Source: Arthrobacter sp. Edens01 (lineage in GTDB: Bacteria; Actinomycetota; Actinomycetes; Actinomycetales; Micrococcaceae). Taken from it: a stretch of DNA of 64,000 nt. Shown here piece after piece: positions 25,612 to 33,791 of this stretch. The number at the start of each line of letters is the position of its first letter. The first letter of the stretch is position 1. A program made the translations under genes and the position numbers. The notes under the pieces are model-generated. The model was not told where the DNA came from and searched no databases. It was given only the letters and a program-made list of their open reading frames with translations. The DNA is taken from assembly GCF_001307035.1 (NCBI RefSeq), contig NZ_LKIU01000006.1:352904-416903 (forward strand), read 5' to 3'.

Positions 25612-26340
25612 ATGAAGAACTCGAAGATCACCCGTAACGTTCGCCGCGGACTTGCCGCCGTAGCCATCACCGGTGCCGGCGCTGCCGGCCTCGCCGGCCT
25701 GGCAGCTCCTGCCAACGCAGCCTCCATGGACTGGGACGCGCTGGCACAGTGTGAAAGCGGCGGAAACTGGGGAATCAACACCGGTAACGGATTCTCCGGC
25801 GGCCTGCAGTTCACGCCCAGCACCTGGGCAGCCTTCGGCGGCACCGGCGACCCCGCCAACGCCAGCCGTGAACAGCAGATTGCCGTAGCCGAGCGCGTGC
25901 TGGCCGAACAGGGCCCCGGCGCCTGGCCTGCCTGCACCGCCAAGCTGGGCATGACCGGTGCCACCGCCAACCCCCAGGCTGCCGCCCCGGTTGAGCAGGC
26001 ACCCGTAACCGAAACCCCGGTACAGACCTACTCGGCTCCGGTCGAGGCTCCGGCTCCGGCTCCGGCCCCGGTTGAGGCTCCGGCTCCGACCTACACCGCT
26101 CCGGTTGAAGCCGCAGCACCGGTAGAGGTGCCGGCTACCTCGCAGGGCCCGGCCGCCGCGGTTCCGGCCCCTGCAGTGAGCGGTGAGACCTACACCGTCC
26201 AGGCAGGCGACACCCTGTCCGCCATCGCCGAGAAGCTCGGCATCGAAGGCGGCTGGCAGGCTCTGTACGCAGCCAACACCGGCTCCGTCATCCACCCGGA
26301 TCTGATCCTGACCGGACAGACCCTGCAGCTGCCTGCCTAA
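25612..26340 (+). CDS. rpf: Resuscitation-promoting factor (Rpf) with LysM domain
   Basis: A 242-residue secreted protein. The signal peptide has a basic start, an Ala/Gly core and a probable cut after AAPANA near residue 36. The Rpf transglycosylase-like domain spans about 38-115, with catalytic Glu48 in CESGGNW and a likely Cys47-Cys108 disulfide. A Pro/Ala/Glu repeat linker (about 120-185) leads to a LysM domain (about 190-240, [18 protein letters not shown]). Rpf proteins cleave peptidoglycan glycan strands and promote exit from dormancy; LysM anchors the enzyme to the wall. It has its own promoter, a long leader and a terminator. Confidence 0.93.
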   Translation: MKNSKITRNVRRGLAAVAITGAGAAGLAGLAAPANAASMDWDALAQCESGGNWGINTGNGFSGGLQFTPSTWAAFGGTGDPANASREQQIAVAERVLAEQGPGAWPACTAKLGMTGATANPQAAAPVEQAPVTETPVQTYSAPVEAPAPAPAPVEAPAPTYTAPVEAAAPVEVPATSQGPAAAVPAPAVSGETYTVQAGDTLSAIAEKLGIEGGWQALYAANTGSVIHPDLILTGQTLQLPA

Positions 26341-26356
26341 TCGGTAAAAAGCAGCG

Positions 26357-26394
26357 AAAAACGGCCGGACACCCACGGGTGTCCGGCCGTTTTG
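26357..26394. terminator. Bidirectional terminator between rpf and the MoaD-like gene
   Basis: A perfect stem of about 14 bp (ACGGCCGGACACCC with GGGTGTCCGGCCGT) is flanked by AAAA on the left and TTTT on the right. It can therefore end rpf on the plus strand and the moaD-like gene on the minus strand. Confidence 0.9.
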
Positions 26395-26407
26395 TGCTAT
26401 TCCCGCT

Positions 26408-26701
26408 CTAGCCCCCTGCAATGGACTGCAGGATCATCACCTCGGAGCCGGGGCCCACTGCACTGTGCTGACGGTCCAGCCCGCGGATGTCTTCACCGTC
26501 CACGTAAATATTCACGAACCGGCGTACGGTTCCGGTCTCGTCCCGGATGCGCCGTTCCAGGACGGGGAACTTCTCTCCCAGTCCGTCCAAAAGGGAACCA
26601 ACAGTCAAACCTGCTGTACCCGGAACGCTTAACTCCCGGGTCCCGCCTGCTGCGGGGGCAAGAACGTCCGGCAGCAGGATGCGGACTCCGGCGCCGGTCA
26701 C
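26408..26701 (-). CDS. MoaD/ThiS-family ubiquitin-like sulfur carrier protein
   Basis: A 97-residue beta-grasp protein ending in Gly-Gly (SIAGG), the C-terminus that is adenylated and thiocarboxylated in MoaD and ThiS. Core features are VRILLPDVLAPAAGG, a central LTVGSLLDGLGEKFP helix and VNIYVDGEDIRGL. It starts at a GTG overlapping the stop of the BNR-repeat gene (GTGA), so the two are coupled. No MoaE, ThiG or E1-like activating enzyme is adjacent. It may serve cysteine or another sulfur pathway rather than molybdopterin. The partner enzyme is unknown. Confidence 0.82.
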   Translation of the reverse strand: MTGAGVRILLPDVLAPAAGGTRELSVPGTAGLTVGSLLDGLGEKFPVLERRIRDETGTVRRFVNIYVDGEDIRGLDRQHSAVGPGSEVMILQSIAGG

Positions 26702-27810
26702 GGTTCCGGACTCCCAAGCTGCGCAGCGCGCACACACAGCACGTCCGGCAGATTCGATGCCACAAGGGTGAAAGTCCCGCCCTCATCAGCACTGGCATAG
26801 ACGTCACCTGCACGGGTTCCGAAGTACACCCCTACAGGTTCAGACGTATCGAGTGCAGCGGCATCGCGCAGCACTGCGTTGTATTCAGACTGTGGCAAGC
26901 CGGAATCCAGCCGGGCCCACGTACCGCCCGCGTCCGTACTCCGGTATACAGCCAGTTCCCCGTCCGGCGGGATCCGCTCCCCGTCGGCAACGAGCGGGAT
27001 GGTCCACACCGTGCCCGAAGTGCGGGGGTGGGCCAGCATCACGAATCCAAAGTCGGCGGGAAGCCCTTCGGCTATTGAGACCCAGGTATCCCCGGAGTCG
27101 TCGCTGCGGTACACGCCATGGTGGTTCTGGGCATACAGGCGTGACGGGTCCCCGGCATCGCGGGCCACCTTGTGGACGCACTGGCCGAATTCCGGGTCCG
27201 GGTCCGGCAGGAAGTACGCGGAAATCCCCCGGTTGCGGGCAGCCCAGCTGTCTCCGCCGTCATCCGAGCGGTAGACGCCCCCGGAACTGATTGCCACATG
27301 CACGGTCTCATCCGCAGGGCTGGGGAGGACAGTATGGGCAGCGGCTCCGCCGTAGCCCTCACCCCAGTCCGGCCGGTGCGGATGGTTCCACAGCGCCTGG
27401 TTAAGTTCGAAACTGGTACCGCCGTCCGTGGACTTCCACACCGAGATCGGTTCGCAGCCGGCCCAAACAACATCCGGACGGGCCGCGGAATCCGGCTGCA
27501 GCTGCCAGATCCGGCCCAGGGACTCCCCGGATCCGGAAGGAAAAGTAATGGCACCCGCCTCGGGTTCAGTCCACGTTTCACCCAGATCATCCGACATCAC
27601 CACCGTTGGTCCCCAGTGGGGGGACAACAGCCCTGCCAGGATCCGCGGCGGAGAGTGCCGGCTGTCCAGTGCCACGCTGGCTACCTCGTTCATGAGGAAA
27701 TAGGGACCGCTGAGCAGCCAGTCAGTCCGGTCATTACTCCTCGCCAGCCACAGGCCCTTGCGCGTGCCGACGGCAAGGATGTTGTCCGTGGTCTGTGTCA
27801 TGGCAGACAT
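26698..27810 (-). CDS. BNR/sialidase-like beta-propeller protein
   Basis: About 370 residues with repeated BNR-type turns (S-x-D-x-G-x-x-W): MSDDLGETW, STDGGTSFE, SDDGGDSWA, SDDSGDTWV, STDAGGTWA and SADEGGTFT. These define a six- or seven-bladed propeller. The N-terminal ILAVGTRKGLWLARSND is typical of cytoplasmic WD40/YVTN/BNR-like proteins. The classical sialidase Arg triad and FRIP motif are not evident, so glycosidase activity is doubtful. The ATG at 27810 (or 27801) is the likely start. It is coupled to the MoaD-like gene, a pairing that hints at a shared but unknown task. Confidence 0.78.
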   Translation of the reverse strand: MSAMTQTTDNILAVGTRKGLWLARSNDRTDWLLSGPYFLMNEVASVALDSRHSPPRILAGLLSPHWGPTVVMSDDLGETWTEPEAGAITFPSGSGESLGRIWQLQPDSAARPDVVWAGCEPISVWKSTDGGTSFELNQALWNHPHRPDWGEGYGGAAAHTVLPSPADETVHVAISSGGVYRSDDGGDSWAARNRGISAYFLPDPDPEFGQCVHKVARDAGDPSRLYAQNHHGVYRSDDSGDTWVSIAEGLPADFGFVMLAHPRTSGTVWTIPLVADGERIPPDGELAVYRSTDAGGTWARLDSGLPQSEYNAVLRDAAALDTSEPVGVYFGTRAGDVYASADEGGTFTLVASNLPDVLCVRAAQLGSPEP

Positions 27811-27958
27811 TGGACCACCCGGTGCGCAGCGGGACAAGGGGACTTTGAAAGAAGGGGACTTCCACAGCCGCACGGTGTCCGCCCGCAGCCGGATGGAAAT
27901 TGTGCGGCAGGTGGGCTAAGGATGGAGGAATGGTCCCAGCACTACCTGTGAGCAACAC

Positions 27959-28879
27959 GTGATTTATATAGACCCGCCGCTCTGGCCTGCCCACGGCACG
28001 CACTTCTCCCACCTGGTCTCGGACACCTCGCTGGCGGAACTGCACGAGTTCGCGGCCGCCTCCGGCATTCCGCTCCGGGCCTTCGATCATGACCACTACG
28101 ACGTACCTCTTCGACGGTATGAAGACCTGGTTGCCTCAGGAGCGAAGCCCGTCGACGGAGGCACCCTGGTTCGTGCCTTGATCACCGGCGGTCTGCGGAT
28201 CCCTGCGCGTGAACGCGCCGCATCCCTGGTCCACCCGCTGCGCGGGCGCTGGGACACACTGGTACCCGGAGCGGAGGACCTTGGTGCAGAGCTGTTGAAC
28301 CGGTGGGGTGAACCCCACCGCCGCTATCACGACCGGCGCCACCTGCTGCAGGTGCTTGAGGCGCTGCACAGTCTGGGCTGCGCAGAGCGTCCGGTGCTGC
28401 TCGCGGCCTGGTTCCATGACGCGGTATACGACGGCGTTCCCGGCTCTGATGAGGAAGCCTCGGCGGTGCTGGCCGAAGAGCTGCTGCCCCCGGCAGGGGT
28501 GCCGGACGCCGAGACCGCGGAAGTCTCCCGGCTGGTCCGCCTGACCGCGGCTCACAATCCGGCTGATGGGGATGAATACGGAAAACTGCTCTGCGACGCC
28601 GACTTGGCAGTGCTCGGCAGGGACCGCGCCGCCTATGACCGGTATGCCGCAGATGTGCGGCAGGAATACCGCCACGTGGACGACAACACGTTCCGGGCAG
28701 GACGCAGTGCTGTGTTGGAATCCCTGCTGGACCGGGGGAAGGGACTGTTCCGCACAGCCCGGGGCGAAGAGCTTTGGGGCACCGCCGCACGGGCCAACCT
28801 GGCCCGCGAACTGGCCTCGCTCGCGGACCGCCGCGCTGACGCCGATCCAGAAAACGGCGTCAGGCCCGCCCGTGGCTGA
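27959..28879 (+). CDS. DUF4031 - HD-domain fusion protein
   Basis: A 306-residue two-domain protein. The N-terminal DUF4031 domain (about residues 1-80) shows DPPLWPAHGTHFSHLVSD and HDHYDVP. The C-terminal HD phosphohydrolase-like domain shows YHDRRHLLQVLEAL (His124, His128), WFHDAVYD (His153-Asp154) and a later DADLAVLG Asp. The metal ligands are therefore intact. HD proteins of this subgroup are predicted metal-dependent phosphohydrolases; the substrate is unknown. The GTG start has only weak Shine-Dalgarno support. The stop lies 8 bp inside the downstream MFS gene, indicating co-translation. Confidence 0.8.
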   Translation: MIYIDPPLWPAHGTHFSHLVSDTSLAELHEFAAASGIPLRAFDHDHYDVPLRRYEDLVASGAKPVDGGTLVRALITGGLRIPARERAASLVHPLRGRWDTLVPGAEDLGAELLNRWGEPHRRYHDRRHLLQVLEALHSLGCAERPVLLAAWFHDAVYDGVPGSDEEASAVLAEELLPPAGVPDAETAEVSRLVRLTAAHNPADGDEYGKLLCDADLAVLGRDRAAYDRYAADVRQEYRHVDDNTFRAGRSAVLESLLDRGKGLFRTARGEELWGTAARANLARELASLADRRADADPENGVRPARG

Positions 28880-30119
28880 AGCCGTCGAATTCTCCGGGCA
28901 CCGGAGGGGGAGCCCGGGGTACCGCGGTGTCCTGGTAGGGCTCGCCGCGGCCGGGATGGCGACTTTCGCACAGCTTTATTCAGTTCAGGGCCTGCTGCCG
29001 CAGCTTGCCGGAGACTTCGGCGTCAGCGCCGCCACGGCTGCCCTCAGCGTCTCTGCGGCAACGCTGGGCCTTGCCGTCGCCGTCATACCCTGGTCTGCGG
29101 CCGCCGACCGGTTCGGGCGGCTGCCGGTAATGCGCACGGCCATTATTGCTGCCGTCATTCTGGGTCTCCTGGTGCCGCTGGCCACGGACTTCTCCGTACT
29201 GCTGGCCCTGAGGTTTGCTGAGGGAGCCGCGCTTGGCGGAATCCCGGCTGTTGCCCTGGCCTACTTGAGCGAGGAAGTCAGCCCGGCACACGCAGCCGTC
29301 GCCGCAGGCACCTATGTCTCAGGAACCACCGTTGGCGGGCTGGCTGGACGCATCCTGGCAGCACCGCTGGGTGAATATTCCAATTGGCGCATAGGTGTTG
29401 CGGCTGTGAGCCTGCTCGCCGCCGTAGCCGCCGTCGTTTTTATGCTTTCGGCTCCGAAACAGCGCGGCTACGTTCCGCAGCGCAGGGCCGACGGCGGTGC
29501 CTCACTGGCTGCCCGCCTCGCCGGAAACCTGCGTTCAGGCCGCCAGTTGGTGCTCTATGCCCAGGCGTTCCTGCTGATGGGCGGATTCGTCGCGGTCTAT
29601 AACTACCTGGGCTTCCGGCTGGAACTCGCGCCTTTCAACCTGCCTCAGTCCCTCGCCAGCTCCCTGTTCCTGGCGTATCTGGCCGGAACCTGGTCTTCCC
29701 GCATCGCAGGGCGGGCCGCCGGCCGGGTACCGGGCGGACGGCGGACGGTGCTGCTGGCCGGCACGGGCGTGATGGCTGCGGGACTTGCCCTGACACTGCT
29801 GCAGTCGCTGCCCGCGGTCATCATCGGACTGGTGGTGTTCACCGGCGGTTTCTTTGGTGCGCATGCCGTGGCCTCAGGGTGGGTGCCGGTTATGGCCGCA
29901 GGCGGGCGGGCACAGGCCTCCTCGCTGTACAACCTGGCGTATTACGCCGGATCCAGTCTGCTGGGTTGGCTGGCCGGATTCTTCTTCCAGGGAGCAGGCT
30001 GGCCCGGCCTGGCCGGTTTCGTTCTTGTCCTGCTGGCTGCCGCAGCTGGTTTGGCCGCGACGCTGCCCGGGCTGAGGCAGCAGGGGAACACGGGCACCGG
30101 CCGTAGGCTGGAACCGTGA
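28872..30119 (+). CDS. MFS transporter (drug/metabolite exporter type)
   Basis: About 415 residues and roughly twelve membrane helices. The loop between helices 2 and 3 holds AADRFGRLPVMR, the MFS motif A region, and helix 4-5 has RFAEGAALGGIPAVALAYLSEE. The layout suits the DHA1-like efflux or YnfM-like group. The GTG at 28872 overlaps the end of the DUF4031-HD gene, and the stop overlaps the GTG of the MATE gene, so three genes form one coupled unit. Substrate unknown. Confidence 0.83.
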   Translation: MAEAVEFSGHRRGSPGYRGVLVGLAAAGMATFAQLYSVQGLLPQLAGDFGVSAATAALSVSAATLGLAVAVIPWSAAADRFGRLPVMRTAIIAAVILGLLVPLATDFSVLLALRFAEGAALGGIPAVALAYLSEEVSPAHAAVAAGTYVSGTTVGGLAGRILAAPLGEYSNWRIGVAAVSLLAAVAAVVFMLSAPKQRGYVPQRRADGGASLAARLAGNLRSGRQLVLYAQAFLLMGGFVAVYNYLGFRLELAPFNLPQSLASSLFLAYLAGTWSSRIAGRAAGRVPGGRRTVLLAGTGVMAAGLALTLLQSLPAVIIGLVVFTGGFFGAHAVASGWVPVMAAGGRAQASSLYNLAYYAGSSLLGWLAGFFFQGAGWPGLAGFVLVLLAAAAGLAATLPGLRQQGNTGTGRRLEP

Positions 30120-31477
30120 ACACCGGGACACCCGCAGCGAAAAACCGCAGCCTGGGGCAGCAAATCCTGGCACTGGCCCTGCCGGCCCTGGGTGCCCTGA
30201 TTGCCGAGCCGCTGTTCCTGCTCGCCGATGCTGCCATTGTTGGCCATCTTGGCGTCAACCAGCTCGCCGGCGTCGGACTCGCTTCCACCGTGCTTCAGAC
30301 AGCGGTTGGACTGATGGTCTTCCTCGCCTACTCGACCACGGGAACGGTAGCCCGGTTCCTGGGCGGCAACCGGCTCCGCGAAGCCGTCGCCGCCGGCAGG
30401 GACGGCATTGCGCTGGCAATCCTCCTCGGGGCGGGACTCTCCGCCGCCGGAATCCTGCTGGCGCCCTGGATCGCCTCGGTTCTCGGAGCCGAAGGGGAAG
30501 TGCACCAGTACGCAGTGGATTATCTGCGCTGGTCCATGCCGGGCCTCACCGCCATGCTGGTGGTGCTGGCCGCTACCGGTGTGCTGCGCGGGCTGCAGGA
30601 TACCAGGACCCCGCTCGTAATCGCCGTGGCAGGTTTCAGCATCAACATCGCCCTGAATTTCCTGCTGGTCTACGGGTTCAGCCTTTCGGTGACCGGTGCG
30701 GCACTCGGCACCAGCATCAGCCAGTGGGGCATGGCCGCCGCCTATCTGGTCATGGTTGCGCGGATGGCCCGCCGGGAGGGGGTCTCCCTGCGGCCAACCG
30801 GTGCCGGGATTAGGGCAGGCGTCCACGTTGGATCATGGCTGATGCTGCGCACAGCGAGCCTGCGGGCAGCCGTACTGGCCGCCGTCGTAGTGGCCACTGC
30901 CCAAGGTCCCGTGTCCCTGGCAGCACACCAGCTCGTGATGACCTTCTTTACCTTCCTGGCTTTTGCCCTGGACGCCCTGGCCATCGCGGCGCAGGCCATG
31001 ATCGGCAAGGAGCTGGGTGCCGGAAACCGGACAATGGCCCGGGACCTGACGCGGAAGATGTCCGCGTGGGGTGTTGGGTTCGGCGTCATAACCGGCGTTC
31101 TGCTGGCCCTGGCGGCTCCGTTCGTCGGCTGGATCTTCACGCCGGACCCCGGTGTGCAGCAGGCTCTGACAGCCGGGCTCTGGGTCCTGGCCGCCGCGCA
31201 GCCGGTCTGCGGACTGGTCTTCGTTTTGGACGGCGTGCTCATCGGTGCCGGGGATGCGAAATACCTGGCACTGACCGGCGTGCTGAACCTGCTTGCCTAC
31301 CTGCCCCTGCTCTGGTGGGTGCATGTGTCCGGGCTGGAGGGAGGCAGCGGGATCGCCTGGCTGTGGGCGGCGTTCGGGCTGGGATATATGGCAGCGCGAG
31401 CGGTGACTTTGTCCCTCCGCGCCCGCGGCGATGCCTGGATGATCACGGGTTCTGCACCTGTATTGCGGAAGGACTAA
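30116..31477 (+). CDS. MATE-family (DinF-like) multidrug efflux transporter
   Basis: A 453-residue MATE transporter with about twelve helices in two bundles. The start (LALPALGALIAEPLFLLADAAIVGHLG) and the duplicated pattern at the second bundle (SLAAHQLVMTFFTFLAFALDALAIAAQAMIGKELG) are hallmarks of the DinF subfamily. MATE proteins export cationic drugs by Na+ or H+ antiport. It starts at a GTG overlapping the stop of the MFS gene, so two exporters of different families are translationally coupled. Confidence 0.88.
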   Translation: MNTGTPAAKNRSLGQQILALALPALGALIAEPLFLLADAAIVGHLGVNQLAGVGLASTVLQTAVGLMVFLAYSTTGTVARFLGGNRLREAVAAGRDGIALAILLGAGLSAAGILLAPWIASVLGAEGEVHQYAVDYLRWSMPGLTAMLVVLAATGVLRGLQDTRTPLVIAVAGFSINIALNFLLVYGFSLSVTGAALGTSISQWGMAAAYLVMVARMARREGVSLRPTGAGIRAGVHVGSWLMLRTASLRAAVLAAVVVATAQGPVSLAAHQLVMTFFTFLAFALDALAIAAQAMIGKELGAGNRTMARDLTRKMSAWGVGFGVITGVLLALAAPFVGWIFTPDPGVQQALTAGLWVLAAAQPVCGLVFVLDGVLIGAGDAKYLALTGVLNLLAYLPLLWWVHVSGLEGGSGIAWLWAAFGLGYMAARAVTLSLRARGDAWMITGSAPVLRKD

Positions 31478-31529
31478 GCTAAGGAGCGGCCGAACCGGCC
31501 CCCAAGCAACCTGAAAGCGGAGGCTCACC

Positions 31530-32120
31530 GTGGGCGCACCCCACCCCAAGGCACCCTGGGTTCCGATTCTTCTCCGTTCCGCGATTGCCGCGGTGTACGG
31601 AGGAGTGACCATTTTTTGGCAGGAACCCACACTTTCCGTGCTCGCCCTGGCGGGCGGACTGTACCTTCTCCTGACGGGCGTCAGCCTGTGGCGCATGTCG
31701 GCGCTGGCCAGGTCCTGCAACGTTCCGCAGGTCCCTGCGGCGCTGCTTGTCTCAGCGGCAGTGTATGCCGTAGCCGGAGTGGTGACAGCGGTTGTCCAGT
31801 CGGCCACTGTGTTCGCGTTCGTGGCCGGAGCTGCCCTGCTGGTGGGCGGACTCATCGAATTCGCCTTCTGGTTCCGTGTCCGCAAGGCCTTCACTCCTGC
31901 GCGTGACTGGCTCATCACCGGTGCTGCAGCAATTGGCGCAGCCGTGCTGATGCCGGTCTTCCTTTCGCTTGCGGAAAGCAGCCACATCCGTGCCCTGCTG
32001 GGCGTCAGCGGCGGCTCCGCCGTCATCATCGCCGTCGTCCTGGCCATCTCCGGACTGGGGCTGCGCCATGACGCCAGCCTGGCGCCGGAGAGCAAGGACG
32101 CACGGCAGGCCGTAAACTAG
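31530..32120 (+). CDS. DUF308/HdeD-like small membrane protein
   Basis: A 196-residue protein with about six hydrophobic helices, including SAIAAVYGGVTIFW, ALAGGLYLLLTGVSLW, ALLVSAAVYAVAGVVTAVV and AGAALLVGGLIEFAFWFRVR. The spacing is typical of the HdeD/DUF308 family, whose role (acid or envelope stress) is poorly known. The GTG start has GCGGAGG six bases upstream. It follows the MATE gene by about 50 bp on the same strand. Confidence 0.7.
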   Translation: MGAPHPKAPWVPILLRSAIAAVYGGVTIFWQEPTLSVLALAGGLYLLLTGVSLWRMSALARSCNVPQVPAALLVSAAVYAVAGVVTAVVQSATVFAFVAGAALLVGGLIEFAFWFRVRKAFTPARDWLITGAAAIGAAVLMPVFLSLAESSHIRALLGVSGGSAVIIAVVLAISGLGLRHDASLAPESKDARQAVN

Positions 32121-32183
32121 TAGCATCCGCGGCTTCTACCTCAGGTAGAAGACCGCCCAGCCGACAACGCAGGAGGACAGATA

Positions 32184-32558
32184 GTGGCGAAGAGCCAGCC
32201 CGGTGGGACGCAGAAACGGAATTCCGTGAAGGCCCCGCTGGTTTTCTCCGCAGTCCTGGCAGTCATTGCCGGCATCACCACCATGATCTTCGCCACCGGC
32301 GGAGCTACCAAGGAGCTGAGGCTGGACCTCGGACTCACGGCGGCCGGGATTGCGTTCATCGCATCGCTGCTGATTTCCTCGCTCCTGCTGATGACCGAGA
32401 AGCCAAACCCGGACCACCTCAGCGAAGGTTCGGGTGTGAACCGTGCTTCGGCGAAGATCCCCGGCGGAGCCGGCAGTGTTGGAGCCCCTGCCCGCAGGCA
32501 GGAAACCTCCGAAGACGGCGAATCCACGCCGGGCGATTCCCGGGACGGCAACGCCTAA
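32184..32558 (+). CDS. Small two-helix membrane protein (124 aa), unknown function
   Basis: A 124-residue protein with a basic N-terminus (SQPGGTQKRNSVK), two hydrophobic helices (about residues 18-37 and 47-69) and a polar, low-complexity C-terminal tail rich in Ser, Gly and Glu. The GTG start is preceded by a strong AGGAGGA. No domain is recognised. It is convergent with the Lys-rich membrane protein at 32585 across a 26-bp gap. Confidence 0.65.
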   Translation: MAKSQPGGTQKRNSVKAPLVFSAVLAVIAGITTMIFATGGATKELRLDLGLTAAGIAFIASLLISSLLLMTEKPNPDHLSEGSGVNRASAKIPGGAGSVGAPARRQETSEDGESTPGDSRDGNA

Positions 32559-32584
32559 CCTGCCCGCACTGCTGCTGAGGCGCG

Positions 32585-33004
32585 TTAGCGGGTCCGGCGT
32601 TTTTTGCGCTGCGGTTTTTTCTGCTGTCCCGTTTTTCCTGCCGGTGCGGCCATCGGCTGTGGTTCCAGGGAACCAGCCGGTTCACTGAGCAGCTGCTGCA
32701 GGTCCGTTTCTTCTGCCGCTTCCAGCGCGGAAACCGGCGCTGGACCCGGCTGGTCGTCCCCGTCCCGGACCGGAAGGGACTCCCTGCGGTGAAGCAGCAG
32801 CGCTGCACCGGCAGCCGCGGCTGCCATGGCGCTGGCCAGCGTAGCCAGAGCGTTCAGGTACAGCCAGAGGAACATAAGCACAGGCGGGACCGACGGCGGC
32901 ATCTGCAGCAGTCCGAACGCTGACAAGAGCCAGAAAAGCGCACAGATTCCCAATACGGACCAGGCAGTGCGCGGGGGCAGGGCAGAACGCAGTTTTTGCT
33001 CCAT
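32585..33004 (-). CDS. Small membrane protein with basic tail (139 aa), unknown function
   Basis: A 139-residue protein with two hydrophobic helices (about residues 15-35 and 40-70) and a long cytoplasmic tail ending in a strongly basic stretch (QQKKPQRKKRRTR). AGGAG lies upstream of the ATG at a suitable distance. It lies 121 bp downstream of the CGNR regulator on the same strand. No family assignment; conserved-hypothetical class. Confidence 0.6.
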   Translation of the reverse strand: MEQKLRSALPPRTAWSVLGICALFWLLSAFGLLQMPPSVPPVLMFLWLYLNALATLASAMAAAAAGAALLLHRRESLPVRDGDDQPGPAPVSALEAAEETDLQQLLSEPAGSLEPQPMAAPAGKTGQQKKPQRKKRRTR

Positions 33005-33125
33005 ATGAGGGCTCCTGGAGGCTTGGGGTGCCGTACTGCTCGACCCATCAATTCTAGGTTTTCCCTACCGCCCGCATACCCTCCGGCGGCCCAATGCCCT
33101 CCCTGCCGTGCACATTTGATGCCGG

Positions 33126-33689
33126 CTAGCTGTTTCCGGCTTTGGACTCCGCGGAGGCCAGTCGGCGCCGATAGGCACGGACATGCTCGCGGTTGCCGCA
33201 GTTGCCGGTGTCGCAGTAACGCCTGGACCGGTTGCGGGAAAGATCGACGACGGCGCTGCGGCAATCCGGTGCCGCGCAGGTCCGGAGCCTGCCAAGTTCA
33301 CCGGCACGGACAACATCAGCCAAGGCCATGGCAGCTTCGGTGGCCATCCGGTCGGCGAGTTCAGCTTCCGGCGGCGTGCAGTGCAGGTGCCAGTCCCATC
33401 CGTCGTGCCGGACCAGCTGCGGCAGGGCCCTGGATGCCGACAGCAGGCGGTTGATCCCGTGCACCAGATCGTCCTCACCAGCAGTCCACAGGGCGGCAAG
33501 GTCTGCCCTGAGCTCCAGGACTGCCCGCAGCTCGGCCGGGGTATGCGTCCGGGATCCGGAGAAGCGTTCCCGCAGCAGGAAATCCGTCAGGCCCGCGTCG
33601 TCAACCAGCGGGTCGGGCTCCTCATAACCGGTGTTGACCAGCGCAGCGGCACTGGCCAAAGCCATCTCGGTGTCATAAGTGAAAACCAT
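33126..33689 (-). CDS. CGNR zinc-finger regulator (ABATE-type)
   Basis: A 187-residue regulator. The N-terminal ABATE-like ligand domain runs to about residue 135. The CGNR zinc finger is C-terminal: TCAAPDCRSAVVDLSRNRSRR, then YCDTGNCGNREHVRAYRRR. Four cysteines, in two C-x4-C pairs, bind zinc, and the basic region follows. Such proteins are presumed DNA-binding stress regulators. The ATG at 33689 follows CAGGAG six bases upstream; longer starts at 33704 or 33728 are possible. It is divergent from the EamA transporter, with a 7-bp inverted repeat between. Confidence 0.85.
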   Translation of the reverse strand: MVFTYDTEMALASAAALVNTGYEEPDPLVDDAGLTDFLLRERFSGSRTHTPAELRAVLELRADLAALWTAGEDDLVHGINRLLSASRALPQLVRHDGWDWHLHCTPPEAELADRMATEAAMALADVVRAGELGRLRTCAAPDCRSAVVDLSRNRSRRYCDTGNCGNREHVRAYRRRLASAESKAGNS

Positions 33690-33698
33690 CTTGACTCC

Positions 33699-33721
33699 TG
33701 ACATTGCCGACCATAATGTCA
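33699..33721. promoter_or_regulatory. Inverted repeat in the CGNR regulator/EamA divergent promoter
   Basis: TGACATT (33699-33705) and AATGTCA (33715-33721) are perfect 7-bp inverted half-sites with a 9-bp spacer. A minus-10-like TATGCT for the minus strand lies at 33724-33729, so the repeat would cover the regulator's transcription start. Autorepression by the CGNR protein is the simplest reading. Confidence 0.4.
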
Positions 33722-33791
33722 CTAGCATAGGCCTAGATAGCTCGTGACACGTCCACGGGGAGCCGGGCCCGTTTCCTTGAAAGGTCAGTCC

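Noticed and set aside
25990..26170. Tandem GCTCCGG-like repeats as a non-coding repeat element
   Set aside because: They encode the Pro/Ala/Glu linker between the Rpf and LysM domains and stay in frame.
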